64,000 bases of DNA from Candidatus Mycolicibacterium alkanivorans (GCF_022760805.1 NZ_JAIVFL010000001.1:1-64000), one strand, 5' to 3'; counted from the first letter of the stretch, positions 54,184 to 62,724 are shown. Translations and numbers: made by a program. Notes: a model not told the origin generated them from the sequence alone.

Positions 54184-54612
54184 TTATGCCAGCTTCGCGA
54201 TAGCGATGGCGCGGCCGAAGATCTTCTTCCCACCCGTGGTGGCCGTCAGCGCGATCTGCACAGTCCTGGTGTCGGCGTCGGCCGACTTGATCCTGCCGCT
54301 GAACACGATCTCGGCGCCCACGCCGTCGTTGGGCACCGGCACGATCGCGGTGAAGCGGACGTTGAACTCGGTCACCGCGCCCGGGTCGCCGATCCACTCG
54401 GTGACGTAGCCGCCGCCGAGGCCCATGGTCAGCATGCCGTGGGCGATCGCGGTGTCCAGACCGACCTGCTTGGCGATCTCGTCGTCCCAGTGGATCGGGT
54501 TGAGGTCGCCGGAGACGCCGGCGTAGTTCACCAGATCCGCACGGGTCAGGGTGATGACTCTCTCGGGCAGCTCTTCGCCGACCTCGACCGAACCGAACTC
54601 ACGCAGTGCCAT
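54184..54612 (-). CDS. hadB: (3R)-hydroxyacyl-ACP dehydratase subunit HadB
   Basis: 142 residues: MALREFGSVEVGEELPERVITLTRADLVNYAGVSGDLNPIHWDDEIAKQVGLDTAIAHGMLTMGL with the hydratase-2 motif (Asp in SGDLNPIHWD and His) carrying the catalytic residues shared by the HadAB and HadBC complexes. It overlaps hadA by 14 bp. Confidence 0.97.
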   Translation of the reverse strand: MALREFGSVEVGEELPERVITLTRADLVNYAGVSGDLNPIHWDDEIAKQVGLDTAIAHGMLTMGLGGGYVTEWIGDPGAVTEFNVRFTAIVPVPNDGVGAEIVFSGRIKSADADTRTVQIALTATTGGKKIFGRAIAIAKLA

Positions 54613-55078
54613 CGTTGAAGCCACTCTCTCCGTTTTTCTCGCTGCGTCCCGCAAGCGTCGTGTACGTCTCCTGGACTACCTTGCCGTCCTGGTTGGTGAC
54701 GACGTTCTTGGTGACGATGATGTCGGTACCGTGGGCCTGCCGAACCGAGTCCACGTACACGTCGCAGTAGAGCTTGTCTCCGGCCTGCACCGGCGCGAAG
54801 TACTTCAGCTTCTGGTCCACCCACACGATCTGGCGGTCGGTGATACCGACGCTGGCCTGGGCAAAAAACGCCGTCTGGGCCTGATAGCCGAACACGCACA
54901 TGAACGTCGGCGGCGCCGGCAGCCCGCGGTAACCCAGTTCGGCGGCTGCTTCTTCGGAGAAGAACGCCGCATCGTCGTTGTGGACGGCCCTCGCGTACTC
55001 GCGAATCTTCTCCCGCTCCACCACGTAATGGTCGGGATAGCGGTAGTGCGCCCCGACGAGGGAAGCGGATAATGCCAC
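54599..55078 (-). CDS. hadA: (3R)-hydroxyacyl-ACP dehydratase subunit HadA
   Basis: 159 residues: MALSASLVGAHYRYPDHYVVEREKIREYARAVHNDDAAFFSEEAAAELGYRGLPAPPTFMCVFGYQAQTAFF, the substrate-channel subunit of the mycolic-acid FAS-II dehydratase. The neighbours hadB and hadC follow in an overlapping operon. This trio is a marker of mycolate-producing bacteria. Confidence 0.97.
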   Translation of the reverse strand: MALSASLVGAHYRYPDHYVVEREKIREYARAVHNDDAAFFSEEAAAELGYRGLPAPPTFMCVFGYQAQTAFFAQASVGITDRQIVWVDQKLKYFAPVQAGDKLYCDVYVDSVRQAHGTDIIVTKNVVTNQDGKVVQETYTTLAGRSEKNGESGFNDGTA

Positions 55079-55093
55079 GGGCCAGAACCTAGA

Positions 55094-55261
55094 TCAGCGC
55101 GACTCTTTGTGCGGCTGATGTTTCCCGCAGTTCGGGCAGAATTTCTTCAGCTCGAGCCGGTCGGGATCGTTGCGACGGTTCTTCTTGGTGATGTAGTTGC
55201 GGTGCTTACACACCTCGCAGGCCATAGTGATCTTCGGCCGTACGTCGGTACTGGAGGCCAC
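55094..55261 (-). CDS. rpmG: 50S ribosomal protein L33
   Basis: 55 residues from GTG 55261: [54 protein letters not shown]. Contains the zinc-binding CxxC pairs (C+ form). Located 15 bp upstream of hadA, same strand. Confidence 0.96.
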   Translation of the reverse strand: MASSTDVRPKITMACEVCKHRNYITKKNRRNDPDRLELKKFCPNCGKHQPHKESR

Positions 55262-55300
55262 GTCCGTTGCCCTCTTTCACGCTCTAGTAGTTCGTTCCTG

Positions 55301-55374
55301 TAGCGGTGGGGAGGCTCGATCTCCCGACCTCACGATTATGAGTCGTGCGCTCTAACCAGCTGAGCTACACCGCC
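55301..55374 (-). tRNA. tRNA-Met (CAT)
   Basis: 74 nt starting GGCGGTGTAGCTCAGCTGG; anticodon loop CTCATAA, variable loop AGGTC, TpsiC loop AGATCGA. Elongator-type by its acceptor and D-arm. Confidence 0.95.
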
Positions 55375-55411
55375 CCGATAGGCGCGGGCGGAGCCCCGCT
55401 CGCGTCCACCG

Positions 55412-55484
55412 AGCCCCCTAACGGAATCGAACCGTTGACCTTTTCCTTACCATGGAAACGCTCTACCGACTGAGCTAAGGGGGC
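55412..55484 (-). tRNA. tRNA-Thr (GGT)
   Basis: 73 nt, acceptor GCCCCCT/AGGGGGC, D-arm GCTCAGTCGGTAGAGC, anticodon GGT in the CATGGTAAGG region, TpsiC GGTTCGATTCC. Confidence 0.95.
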
Positions 55485-55562
55485 CTGACCCGCGGAAGGC
55501 GAACCGCCGCCGTGGGCCTTAAAGAGGGTACAGCCTGCGGCTGGGCTCAGCCAAACCGCTCG

Positions 55563-56027
55563 TCAGGGAACCTTGACCAACGCAAATTGGCTCGCGGCGT
55601 TGTGCGGCTTGTTGCCGTCGCATACTCCGGGGTCGAAGAAGGAGCGGTAACCGGTGTTCGCGGCGGCGTCCCAGGAAAAGCTGTACGTGACGTTGTATTT
55701 CGTTTTGTCCTTGCAGGTTCGCGTGGCATCAACGGGCTCCATGATCCACGAGCCCACAGTCCAGTAAGCGTTCTTAGTCCAGTGCGGCTTCTTTCGCGCC
55801 GTGTCCGATGCCGAAAACTCAGCGACCTTGATGCACTGGTCGGCATCGTCATCACATGGGTCGGCGGCCCAGAATACGGTGGCCGTTGATTGATTCTTGA
55901 ACAAGAAGTCATATGTCCCGACCGCGTTCCGCGTGATGTCGTCCGTTGCAGCGGCCGGCCCGGCTAGCCCAACCCCCACAACACTTGTCGCGAGAACCGA
56001 AGCCATTGCAAACCGCGTGAGTTTCAT
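55563..56027 (-). CDS. Secreted mycobacterial hypothetical protein
   Basis: 154 residues from ATG 56027 with a Sec signal peptide (MKLTRFAMASVLATSVVGVGLAGPAAA). Mature part: DDITRNAVGTYDFLFKNQSTATVFWAADPCDDDADQCIKVAEFSASDTARKKPHWTKNAYWTVGSWIMEPVDATRTCKD. It has four Cys, probably two disulfides, and many aromatic residues suggesting a beta-sandwich. I recognise it only as a small exported mycobacterial protein of unknown function. The start lies head-to-head with the MBL gene, 129 bp apart. Confidence 0.8.
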   Translation of the reverse strand: MKLTRFAMASVLATSVVGVGLAGPAAATDDITRNAVGTYDFLFKNQSTATVFWAADPCDDDADQCIKVAEFSASDTARKKPHWTKNAYWTVGSWIMEPVDATRTCKDKTKYNVTYSFSWDAAANTGYRSFFDPGVCDGNKPHNAASQFALVKVP

Positions 56028-56156
56028 CCCGCTCCTACAAAGTTGACGTACCGCAGCGAGGCGGTAGACGAGGGTTACCGACGCTGATAATAGGCGTGGA
56101 TCACAAACCCCGTGGGCCGAACCTAGCCAAGCAGGTGGGGGCCTAGTCTTAAGGCC

Positions 56157-56873
56157 ATGGCATCGAATGACCGGCTGTATTTCCGCCAGTTGCTCTCCGG
56201 CCGGGATTTCGCCGCCGGAGACATGGTGGCACAGCAGATGCGCAACTTCGCCTACCTCATCGGGGACCGCGAGACCGGCGACGCCGTGGTGGTCGACCCG
56301 GCCTATGCCGCCGACGATCTGCTGGACACCCTCGAGGCCGACGGTATGCACCTGTCCGGGGTGCTGGTCACCCACCACCACCCCGACCACGTCGGCGGCA
56401 CCATGATGGGCTTCACCCTCAAGGGTCTGGCTGACCTGCTCGAGCGCGCCGAGGTGCCCGTTCACGTCAATACCCATGAGGCGCCGTGGGTTTCACGTGT
56501 CACCGGCATCCCGATGAGCGACCTGACCACTCACGAGCACGGCGACAAGGTCGCCATCGGCGACATCGAGATCGAATTGCTGCACACCCCCGGCCACACC
56601 CCGGGCAGCCAGTGCTTCCTGCTCGACGGCCGCCTGGTCGCCGGCGACACCCTGTTCCTCGACGGCTGCGGGCGCACCGACTTTCCTGGCGGCAACGTCG
56701 ACGACATGTTCCGCAGCCTGCAGCAGCTGGCCGCGCTGGCCGGTGATCCGACCGTCTTTCCGGGGCACTGGTATTCCATCGAGCCGAGCGCCGCGCTGTC
56801 CGATGTCAAGCGGTCCAACTACGTCTACCGGGCGTCGAACCTGGATCAGTGGCGCACGCTGATGGGCGGCTAG
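56157..56873 (+). CDS. MBL-fold hydrolase, glyoxalase II-like (Rv0634c homologue)
   Basis: 238 residues with the metallo-beta-lactamase signature THHHPDHVGG (~77-86), the metal ligand in HTPGHTPGSQ, Asp in VAGDTLFLDGCGRTDFPGG and the final His in VFPGHWYS. The family hydrolyses thiol esters such as S-lactoylglutathione; mycobacteria lack glutathione, so the natural substrate may be a mycothiol or CoA-linked thioester, or a persulfide (inference). Confidence 0.9.
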   Translation: MASNDRLYFRQLLSGRDFAAGDMVAQQMRNFAYLIGDRETGDAVVVDPAYAADDLLDTLEADGMHLSGVLVTHHHPDHVGGTMMGFTLKGLADLLERAEVPVHVNTHEAPWVSRVTGIPMSDLTTHEHGDKVAIGDIEIELLHTPGHTPGSQCFLLDGRLVAGDTLFLDGCGRTDFPGGNVDDMFRSLQQLAALAGDPTVFPGHWYSIEPSAALSDVKRSNYVYRASNLDQWRTLMGG

Positions 56874-56973
56874 GCACCCTCATGCAAGCTGAATCCGTGG
56901 CCGACACTCTCTCGGCCGACGCCTTCCCCCCTCGGGGGATCCGATCCCGCGGCGCATCAATCACAAGGCGGTG

Positions 56974-57276
56974 TCATCGGGGCGATTTCAGAGGATGATT
57001 ACCAAGGAACTCAACGACCGCCTGGCGAATCAACTCTGACGGCGAAGACCCCTCATCCTCGGCTCGACGCACAAGCTCAGCACGGATTGCACCAGGCAAC
57101 CGCACACTGATCACCGGCGTCTTGCCCTTTGCCGCAACCCCCTTGGCCGGTCGCCCCATGCGGAGAAACGCCGGGTTCACCTCGAGCGACAGAATCTCTT
57201 CGACAGTCGGGGGATTGCCGGCGTAGTCCTCGGCCATGTCGGCGTAGTCGGCATCAGTAAAGCGCTTGCTGGTCAT
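56974..57276 (-). CDS. Ribbon-helix-helix antitoxin-like protein
   Basis: 100 residues: MTSKRFTDADYADMAEDYAGNPPTVEEILSLEVNPAFLRMGRPAKG, then a C-terminal RHH (TPVISVRLPGAIRAELVRRAEDEGSSPSELIRQAVVEFL). It follows the gene at 57296 by 19 bp; the order (toxin-like first, RHH second) resembles BrnTA-type pairs. Confidence 0.7.
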   Translation of the reverse strand: MTSKRFTDADYADMAEDYAGNPPTVEEILSLEVNPAFLRMGRPAKGVAAKGKTPVISVRLPGAIRAELVRRAEDEGSSPSELIRQAVVEFLGNHPLKSPR

Positions 57277-57295
57277 GTCACGCGTCCTTTCGTTG

Positions 57296-57610
57296 TCACG
57301 CCCGCTGCGGGCCATAATCGGGGTCAATGAACTCATCGAGGCCAAGCGACGCCACCAGGCCCGGGCGCAGCATCATCGCGTGGAACACCTCGGCGACAGC
57401 CGTCTCGGCGAGATCAGCAATGACTTCGATCCACGGCTGGCTGTCGGCCGCCGGGCCGATGAACAACACCGGCGCAGCGCCCTCACGCCGAGCGGCGATG
57501 ATGACGCGCAGGACCGGAAAGCTCACGACCGTGCGGATTTCGTCCTCGCTGATGAGATGGTCCAGGGCGCTGGGCCTTATCTCGATCCGCACAAAGATAG
57601 TGTACGACAC
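57296..57610 (-). CDS. Toxin-like small protein partnered with RHH antitoxin
   Basis: 104 residues: VRIEIRPSALDHLISEDEIRTVVSFPVLRVIIAARREGAAPVLFIGPAADSQPWIEVIADLAETAVAEVFHAMMLRPGLV. It is read together with the RHH protein, and the size and gene order suggest a toxin of the RelE/BrnT-like fold. I do not recognise catalytic residues, so the role is inferred from context. Confidence 0.55.
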   Translation of the reverse strand: MSYTIFVRIEIRPSALDHLISEDEIRTVVSFPVLRVIIAARREGAAPVLFIGPAADSQPWIEVIADLAETAVAEVFHAMMLRPGLVASLGLDEFIDPDYGPQRA

Positions 57611-57856
57611 TTATGGCATGCTCGACTACTTCCAGGCCGCCTGCAGGGAGACCCGCGTCGACGTGCTGCGCAGTGCGGTCGAGCGGATGCGCCGAGCGAC
57701 CGAGGAGACCCAGAACCGTTGGCGCAGAGCATAGTTCGACCCACCGACCGGGGTGGTACGGCTCCCCCGGTGGCTTGGGCTGATCGCCTCTTGGCAATCG
57801 GAACTTCGTTACGTAACGTCGGTACGAACAGTCGACCCTGCGACGAAGGAGCACCC

Positions 57857-58555
57857 ATGAGCGGGCCGGTCAGCTATCGCACGGACGACGCGATCGCCGT
57901 CATCACCCTCGACGACGGCAAGGCCAACGCACTGGGCCCGAGCATGTTGGAGGCGATCAACGCCGCCCTGGACCGCGCCGAGGGCGAGGACGCCGGGGCG
58001 GTGGTCGTCGCTGGAAACGACCGGGTGTTCAGCGGCGGCTTCGACCTCAAGGTGTTCCGCTCCGGCGACATCGAGGCCTCAATCGCCATGCTGCAGGCCG
58101 GGTTCAACCTGGCCCACCGGCTGCTGTCCTTCCCCAAGCCGGTCGTGGCGGCCGTCACCGGCCCCGCGATCGCGATGGGTTCCTTCCTGGCGTGCAGCTT
58201 CGATCACCGAGTTGCCGCCCACAGCTACCACTTTCAGGCCAACGAGGTGGCAATCGGCATGGTGCTGCCCTACCCCGCCCTCGAGGTGATGAAGCTTCGG
58301 CTGACCCCGTCGGCCTTTCAGCAGGCGGTGGGTCTGGCCAAGACATTCTTCGGCGAGACCGCGCTGGCGGCCGGCTGGGTGGACGAGATCGTTCTGCACG
58401 ACCAGGTGCTGCCGCGCGCCCTGGAGGCCGCCCGCGAGTTCACCACGCTGACCGCCGGTGCGCACCTGGCCAGCAAGATGCGGGCCCGGCAGGCCACGCT
58501 GGATGCGATGCGGACCGGCATCGACAACATTCACGCCGAGTTCGGACTGTCCTAG
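57857..58555 (+). CDS. echA3: Enoyl-CoA hydratase/isomerase family protein (EchA3-like)
   Basis: 232 residues, crotonase fold: YRTDDAIAVITLDDGKANALGPSMLEAINAALDRAE, oxyanion-hole segment DRVFSGGFDLKVFRSGD, and GPAIAMGSFLACSFDHRVAAHSYHFQANEVAIGMVLPYPALEVMKLRL. Length and order next to the glyoxalase-like gene fit Rv0632c. The canonical catalytic Glu pair is not obvious, so the exact reaction is uncertain. Start ATG 57857 after gaaggagc. Confidence 0.88.
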   Translation: MSGPVSYRTDDAIAVITLDDGKANALGPSMLEAINAALDRAEGEDAGAVVVAGNDRVFSGGFDLKVFRSGDIEASIAMLQAGFNLAHRLLSFPKPVVAAVTGPAIAMGSFLACSFDHRVAAHSYHFQANEVAIGMVLPYPALEVMKLRLTPSAFQQAVGLAKTFFGETALAAGWVDEIVLHDQVLPRALEAAREFTTLTAGAHLASKMRARQATLDAMRTGIDNIHAEFGLS

Positions 58556-58558
58556 TCC

Positions 58559-59146
58559 GTGGCAAGGGTCAAGCAGCGCACGCCGGAGCTGCGCGACCGG
58601 GTGGTCGACGTCGCGGTGAGCACACTGTGCGAGGACGGCATGTCCGGCTTCACCACCCGCAGGGTGGCCGAGCGCGCCGGTACGTCGGTGCCCGCGGTCT
58701 ACGAGCTGTTCGTCGACAAGGACGGACTGCTGAAGGCGGTGTTCTTCGAAGGGTTCCGCCGGCTCGGTGGGGAGCTGGCCGCCCTACCGGAGACCGCCGA
58801 CCCGCTGGCCGACCTGCGGGCGCTGCTCCCGGTGTTCCGCCGGTTCTGCCTGGACTATCCGCCGCTGGCCCGGGTGATGTTCGGCCGCCCGTTCCAGGAC
58901 CTCGACGCCGGGCCCGAGCTCGCGGCCGCGCCGACGGTGCGCGAGATCCTGGTCGGCAAGGTGCAGCGCTGTATCGACGCCGGAATGCTGGCCGGGGACC
59001 CGGTCGACGTCGCCCACGTATTGCTCGCTCTGGCACAGGGACTGGCCGTCCAAGAGGCGGGTCGGTGGCTGGGCACGTCGGCGGCGTCGGTCAACCGGCG
59101 CTGGGATGTCGGGGTGCAGGCCGTACTGGATGGCTTCGGCCGCTAG
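58559..59146 (+). CDS. TetR-family transcriptional regulator
   Basis: 195 residues from GTG 58559, three bases after the echA3 stop, so probably co-transcribed. N-terminal HTH: LRDRVVDVAVSTLCEDGMSGFTTRRVAERAGTSVPAVYELFVDKDGLLKAVFFEGF. The helical ligand-binding C-terminus is not assignable. Likely controls its own operon. Confidence 0.88.
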   Translation: MARVKQRTPELRDRVVDVAVSTLCEDGMSGFTTRRVAERAGTSVPAVYELFVDKDGLLKAVFFEGFRRLGGELAALPETADPLADLRALLPVFRRFCLDYPPLARVMFGRPFQDLDAGPELAAAPTVREILVGKVQRCIDAGMLAGDPVDVAHVLLALAQGLAVQEAGRWLGTSAASVNRRWDVGVQAVLDGFGR

Positions 59147-59152
59147 AGCCGC

Positions 59153-59587
59153 TCAGAGCAGAGCATCCGGGCGATCCCACTGCACACCCGCGAAGCGCCC
59201 GAAGTCGCTGTCGTAGGACACGATCCTGGCCCGGTTCTCGATCGCCAGCGCCGCCAGATGGGCGTCGTTGACCAGATTGCCACCGGCGCCCACGTCGTCG
59301 AGCAGCCGACCCAGGATGTCGTAATGCCGGACGCTCGGACTCACCAGCGCAGCGCCCGGGGCCTGACACCAGTCGGCGACCTGGCCCATGGCCTCATCGA
59401 CGCGAAGCGGGGATGGGAACAGGCCCTCCTTTGTAGTCAATCGGATGAACGCAAGGAGCACCACCCACGTCAGCCCGACGGTATCGGACCCCGACAACGC
59501 GACATCGAGCCACCGCCGCGACGCTTGGTGGTGATTGCTGGCCGAATTCACCGCATACAGAAGCACATTCGCGTCGACGATCCTCAC
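59153..59587 (-). CDS. vapC: VapC-type PIN-domain ribonuclease toxin
   Basis: 144 residues from GTG 59587, overlapping the antitoxin stop (GTGA). PIN motifs: RIVDANVLLYAVNSAS (first Asp), WVVLLAFIRLTT (Glu region), NLVNDAHLAALAIENRARIVSYDSDFGRFAGVQW (last two Asp). Mg-dependent RNase expected to cleave tRNA or rRNA. Confidence 0.92.
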   Translation of the reverse strand: MRIVDANVLLYAVNSASNHHQASRRWLDVALSGSDTVGLTWVVLLAFIRLTTKEGLFPSPLRVDEAMGQVADWCQAPGAALVSPSVRHYDILGRLLDDVGAGGNLVNDAHLAALAIENRARIVSYDSDFGRFAGVQWDRPDALL

Positions 59588-59838
59588 GCGCCGCGGCGCT
59601 GTCGACGAACCAGCTCCTCGTCTTCCAACTCGGCAGCCAACTGGAGGGCCCGGTCCAAATTAACCGCCGGCACCCCGAGGTCTGCCGTCCGAGTCCGAAA
59701 CGGCGCCGCCGCGGACGGACCTTCCGCGCCATCGCGAATGGCGTCATTGAGCGCGGTCTTGAACGACACCCCGCGCCGCTTCATGACCCGGCGCAGCAGC
59801 GCGACCACGTCGTCGTCAAGGGTGACCGTCGTGCGCAT
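59584..59838 (-). CDS. vapB: VapB-type RHH antitoxin
   Basis: 84 residues: MRTTVTLDDDVVALLRRVMKRRGVSFKTALNDAIRDG (ribbon-helix-helix) and a C-terminal toxin-binding tail (VNLDRALQLAAELEDEELVRRQRRG). Overlaps vapC. Confidence 0.92.
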   Translation of the reverse strand: MRTTVTLDDDVVALLRRVMKRRGVSFKTALNDAIRDGAEGPSAAAPFRTRTADLGVPAVNLDRALQLAAELEDEELVRRQRRGA

Positions 59839-60274
59839 GATGACATCATAGCATCAGCCATTCCGACAGCATGCTGTCAAAGACCGGCGCGGTGGGCCAG
59901 CTGCGGGCCGACCAACTCCGACGGCGGGCACAACCGGCCGGAAACCTGGTCCTAGTTGCCGGCGATCCACTGCCGCGCCTGCTCGACCTCTCCGGCCGGG
60001 AAGTGGCGGATCTGCGCGGAGACGAAGTGCGATCCCAGGTGCTCGGCGACGTCGGCGAGGTGGGAGTCGGTGACCACGGCGACCTTCTTGATGTGCTTCT
60101 CGTGGTCGCGCACGAAGCGGCGGCATGACCATCGCCCCGAAGCCGTCCCAGCCCGGGAAATGCGGTGCGTCGATGATGACGCCGGCCAGGTCTCCGGTCG
60201 ATTCGATGTGCGGGTCGATGGTCTTGGCCAGTTCGGCGAAATCGTTCTTGTCGAAGGCCGACTCCGGATGCACA

Positions 60275-60480
60275 TTGACGTCCTCCCCGCAGTGAACTGC
60301 GGGGATTCCTCGTGCCGGCCGGCTGTCTCGATAGGCGCTCATGCGGCTATCGCCGTGGGCTGGTCGGTAGTGGAGGTTTGTGCCGAGCGGCTCTGTCGCA
60401 TCTTGGCCCGCGCTGCGCGTCAGGCTTTGATGCGCGCCACTGACCTCCGCGAGGGCGGATGTCTGCGGCCTCGCCGCTTG
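60275..60480 (-). ncRNA. Probable omega/reRNA at the tnpB 3' end
   Basis: TnpB guide RNAs are known to come from the 3' end of tnpB plus the right element end. Here that segment ends in the 60285-60304 hairpin. The guide would be the adjacent flank, read from 60274 downward on the minus strand (tgtgcatccggagtcggcct). Borders are inferred. Confidence 0.45.
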
Positions 60481-62033
60481 CGTGCTGATGCACTACGGCT
60501 GGACTTCGGCGACTCGTCGACGTCGTGACGATGCCCCCAGCCCTGACGGGCTGACGGCAAGTCCAGCCGATCGACCCCATCGACCCCGGTGCGGACATGC
60601 AGTCCCAGGCAGGCCGAAAACAGGTCCCGATCCTCTGTGATGCCGCATGCGCAGCGGTGGACCCGTTGCGAAAGCGGTTTCTTCTTGCGGTTCCCGCACA
60701 GGCAGGTTTGCGACAAGGCGGTGGTGCGTGGGTTGTACTCGTAGAGCTGCTGTCCGCCGGCGCTTTCAGCCTTGCGGCGCATCACCTCCACCAGCAACCC
60801 GGGTGCCCGGTCGCGCACACTGCGCGGAAAGTTCTTCTGCCACGACAAGTAATCGAGTCGCTCACAGGCGATATCGGCGCCGTGGCCCAACAGCCGGTTG
60901 CCCAGCGCCCCATGCAAGGTTTTGCGGTGCTCGGCCAGGCGGCGATGCAACTCAGCAACCCGGCCAGCGGTCCGCTGCGCGGCGTGCGAACGCCGCCAGC
61001 CGCACCGGACCCACGTGTGGGTGCCATCGGAGCGGAAACAGTCTGGTGATCCGGCGCGGTGCTGGCGATCCAGATGCCGTTGCGCGCGGCGCAGCCTCTT
61101 GGTGTCCAACCGGATGGCATCCGCCAACGGTTCCACCCAGCCCGACCAGCTCCCGTCGGCGCGCGACACGGCGACCGCGATCTGGCTCGGGCCGAGGTCG
61201 AACGACACCCGCCCATCGCCGACCGGGTGCCGGCGGGTCGGACGCCCATCACAGACCAGTTGCATCCGGTAGGTGTCGCTGCCGTTGATCACCGTGCGCA
61301 CAATCCGGGTCGACAACACCTTCCCGGCCGCGATCAGCGCTTCGATCTCAGCGAGCTCGGCCTGCTGCTCACGGCCGCGCCGCCCCGACACCGCCGGCGC
61401 GGCGATCGGCGCCACGAACCCCGCGCCCCACTGCAACCCGACCAACCGCCCAGCATCATCGGTGTTCGGCCGCAGCGCACCATTGCCGTCCTTGGCCGCC
61501 ACCGAATGCAGACCGCGCCGGGCGTTCTTGAACCGCGGCTTGCCCTTCTTGCCGACGTGCCACTGGCGCACCGCATCAAACGCTCGCACCCCCAGATTCT
61601 GGGTCTCCTGCGCCGGCAGATGTTCACGCACCCACGACTTGCGCAGCGACGACGCGAACGACTGTGCGGCATCGGCGGTGAACCCATGCGCAGCCTGCAC
61701 CGCCCCAAAGGCGGCACCACGCCTCTTACGCTCGGCGGCCGTGCGTCGCGGCAATTCGCGCGCCGCCTGCCAGGCCGGATCGGCCTTCACCGCGCGGCTA
61801 CGCCCGATGAACTCGCCCAGCACCGCGTTATACACCCGCACCCCGGTGAAGAACCGAGTGCCGATCTGGCCGCACTGCGTTGGGGTCGGCCGCAGCGGCC
61901 ACGACCGCACATGGGTGGGCGCGCCCTTCGGGCGTTTACGCGCACGCGGCTTGCGCACCGGCTCGGCGGCCGGTGTCGGCGCCATGCGATAGGCCTTACC
62001 CACAAGCTCAACCGTAGAGGTGACCACTGACAC
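60420..62033 (-). CDS. tnpB: IS605 TnpB, RNA-guided nuclease-type protein
   Basis: Up to 537 residues from GTG 62033; ATG 61985 (MAPTPAAEPV) is an alternative start. RuvC-like catalytic residues are all present: D279 in VSFDLGPSQIAVAV, E391 in ADIACERLDYLSW and D468/470 in TEDRDLFSACLGLHV. The zinc finger is CLCG…CACG (444-463). It is longer than a typical ~400-residue TnpB because of an N-terminal Pro/Arg-rich stretch and a basic C-terminal tail. Expected to cleave DNA next to a TTGAC-like TAM under guidance of the RNA at its 3' end. Confidence 0.92.
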   Translation of the reverse strand: MSVVTSTVELVGKAYRMAPTPAAEPVRKPRARKRPKGAPTHVRSWPLRPTPTQCGQIGTRFFTGVRVYNAVLGEFIGRSRAVKADPAWQAARELPRRTAAERKRRGAAFGAVQAAHGFTADAAQSFASSLRKSWVREHLPAQETQNLGVRAFDAVRQWHVGKKGKPRFKNARRGLHSVAAKDGNGALRPNTDDAGRLVGLQWGAGFVAPIAAPAVSGRRGREQQAELAEIEALIAAGKVLSTRIVRTVINGSDTYRMQLVCDGRPTRRHPVGDGRVSFDLGPSQIAVAVSRADGSWSGWVEPLADAIRLDTKRLRRAQRHLDRQHRAGSPDCFRSDGTHTWVRCGWRRSHAAQRTAGRVAELHRRLAEHRKTLHGALGNRLLGHGADIACERLDYLSWQKNFPRSVRDRAPGLLVEVMRRKAESAGGQQLYEYNPRTTALSQTCLCGNRKKKPLSQRVHRCACGITEDRDLFSACLGLHVRTGVDGVDRLDLPSARQGWGHRHDVDESPKSSRSASARKRRGRRHPPSRRSVARIKA

Positions 62034-62062
62034 AAACGACGTATCGCCGTAAACGGCACAGC

Positions 62063-62440
62063 GTGTCGCTGCTGCACGCCCACCTCGTCTTCGTAACCAA
62101 GTTCCGACGCAAACTGTTCACCGATCCAATACTCACCTTCGCCGAAACCACCATGCGTACCGTGTGCGCCGAGCTCGATGTCGAGTTGGTCGAGTTCAAC
62201 GGCGAAACCGACCACGTGCATGTGCTGGTCGCCTATCCGCCCACGCTGGCGATTTCCGTTCTCGCGCAGCGGCTCAAGGGCCGCACCGCTTACGCGGTGC
62301 GACGCGAATTCACCGGCGCGTGTGTGCGCGCCCGCATGCGCGGACACCTGTGGTCGCCGTCCTACTTCGCCGTCTCCTGCGGAGGCGCCCCGCTGTCGAT
62401 CATCAAGCAATACATCGACGGCCAAGCCCGACCTCTCTGA
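62063..62440 (+). CDS. tnpA: IS200-type Y1 (HUH) transposase TnpA
   Basis: 125 residues from GTG 62063; homology extends upstream (TTYRRKRHS) to an in-frame CTG at 62027, so the true start may be there. HUH motif in GETDHVHVLV, catalytic Tyr in SIIKQYIDGQ, and AQRLKGRTAYAVRREF plus HLWSPSYFAVSCGGAPL typical of IS200/IS605. Divergent from tnpB with overlapping 5' ends. No disruption seen. Confidence 0.92.
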   Translation: MSLLHAHLVFVTKFRRKLFTDPILTFAETTMRTVCAELDVELVEFNGETDHVHVLVAYPPTLAISVLAQRLKGRTAYAVRREFTGACVRARMRGHLWSPSYFAVSCGGAPLSIIKQYIDGQARPL

Positions 62441-62636
62441 ACGCCGGGCTACGCCCGCCGACACACCGGATGGGCTCACCCCGCCATAAATGGCGAGGCT
62501 TGCGCCCAAGAATTCGGTCAACACCGATGTGGCCGTATCGAGGTCGTACTTGATCATGGTCACCATCGTGCACCCGAACCCAAGGCCCGGTAATGGGCCA
62601 AGGTCATCGAGTCCAAGGATGGGTTAGTCCGTGACC

Positions 62637-62696
62637 GCGAGCAGACGCAGAATCGCATCGATCGCACACTTTTCGTGCGATTGTGCGTCTGCTCGC
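62637..62696 (-). terminator. Long hairpin downstream of the IniB-like gene
   Basis: A 21-bp stem with one mismatch (62637-62657 and 62676-62696; arm gcgagcagacgca…aatcgca) and an 18-nt loop containing ttttcg. It lies 28 bp past the IniB-like stop and could serve as its terminator. Confidence 0.65.
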
Positions 62697-62724
62697 CGGG
62701 AAAGCCACCCGCTGACTCTGCGAC

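Larger units (their letters stand above)
60275..62516. mobile_element. IS200/IS605-family element with divergent tnpA and tnpB (2242 bp)
   Basis: Boundaries come from the split STAS-like gene. The left end lies 3' of TTGAC (read on the minus strand) at 62516 with a hairpin (ccgcca/tggcga, ~62480-62498); the right end is at 60275 with the hairpin ccccgcagt/actgcgggg (60285-60304). No target duplication and no inverted repeats, as expected for Y1 transposition. Confidence 0.9.
59952..62566 (-). pseudogene. SpoIIAA/STAS-like protein gene split by IS200/IS605 and frameshifted
   Basis: The N-terminus (MVTMIKYDLDTATSVLT, 62566-62517) joins across the IS to VHPESAFDKNDFAELAKTIDPHIESTGDLAGVIIDAPHFPGWDGFGAMV (from 60274). 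The rejoined reading TSVLTVHPESAF is seamless. A frame change near 60125 precedes RFVRDHEKHIKKVAVVTDSHLADVAEHLGSHFVSAQIRHFPAGEVEQARQWIAGN, stop 59952. Intact members of this family are ~120 residues. Lost by IS insertion and a 1-base change. Confidence 0.85.

Noticed and set aside
57327..57734. A plus-strand 135-codon ORF opposite the toxin-like gene
   Set aside because: Mostly the antisense shadow of 57296-57610; the short tail has no recognisable feature and no ribosome-binding site was apparent.
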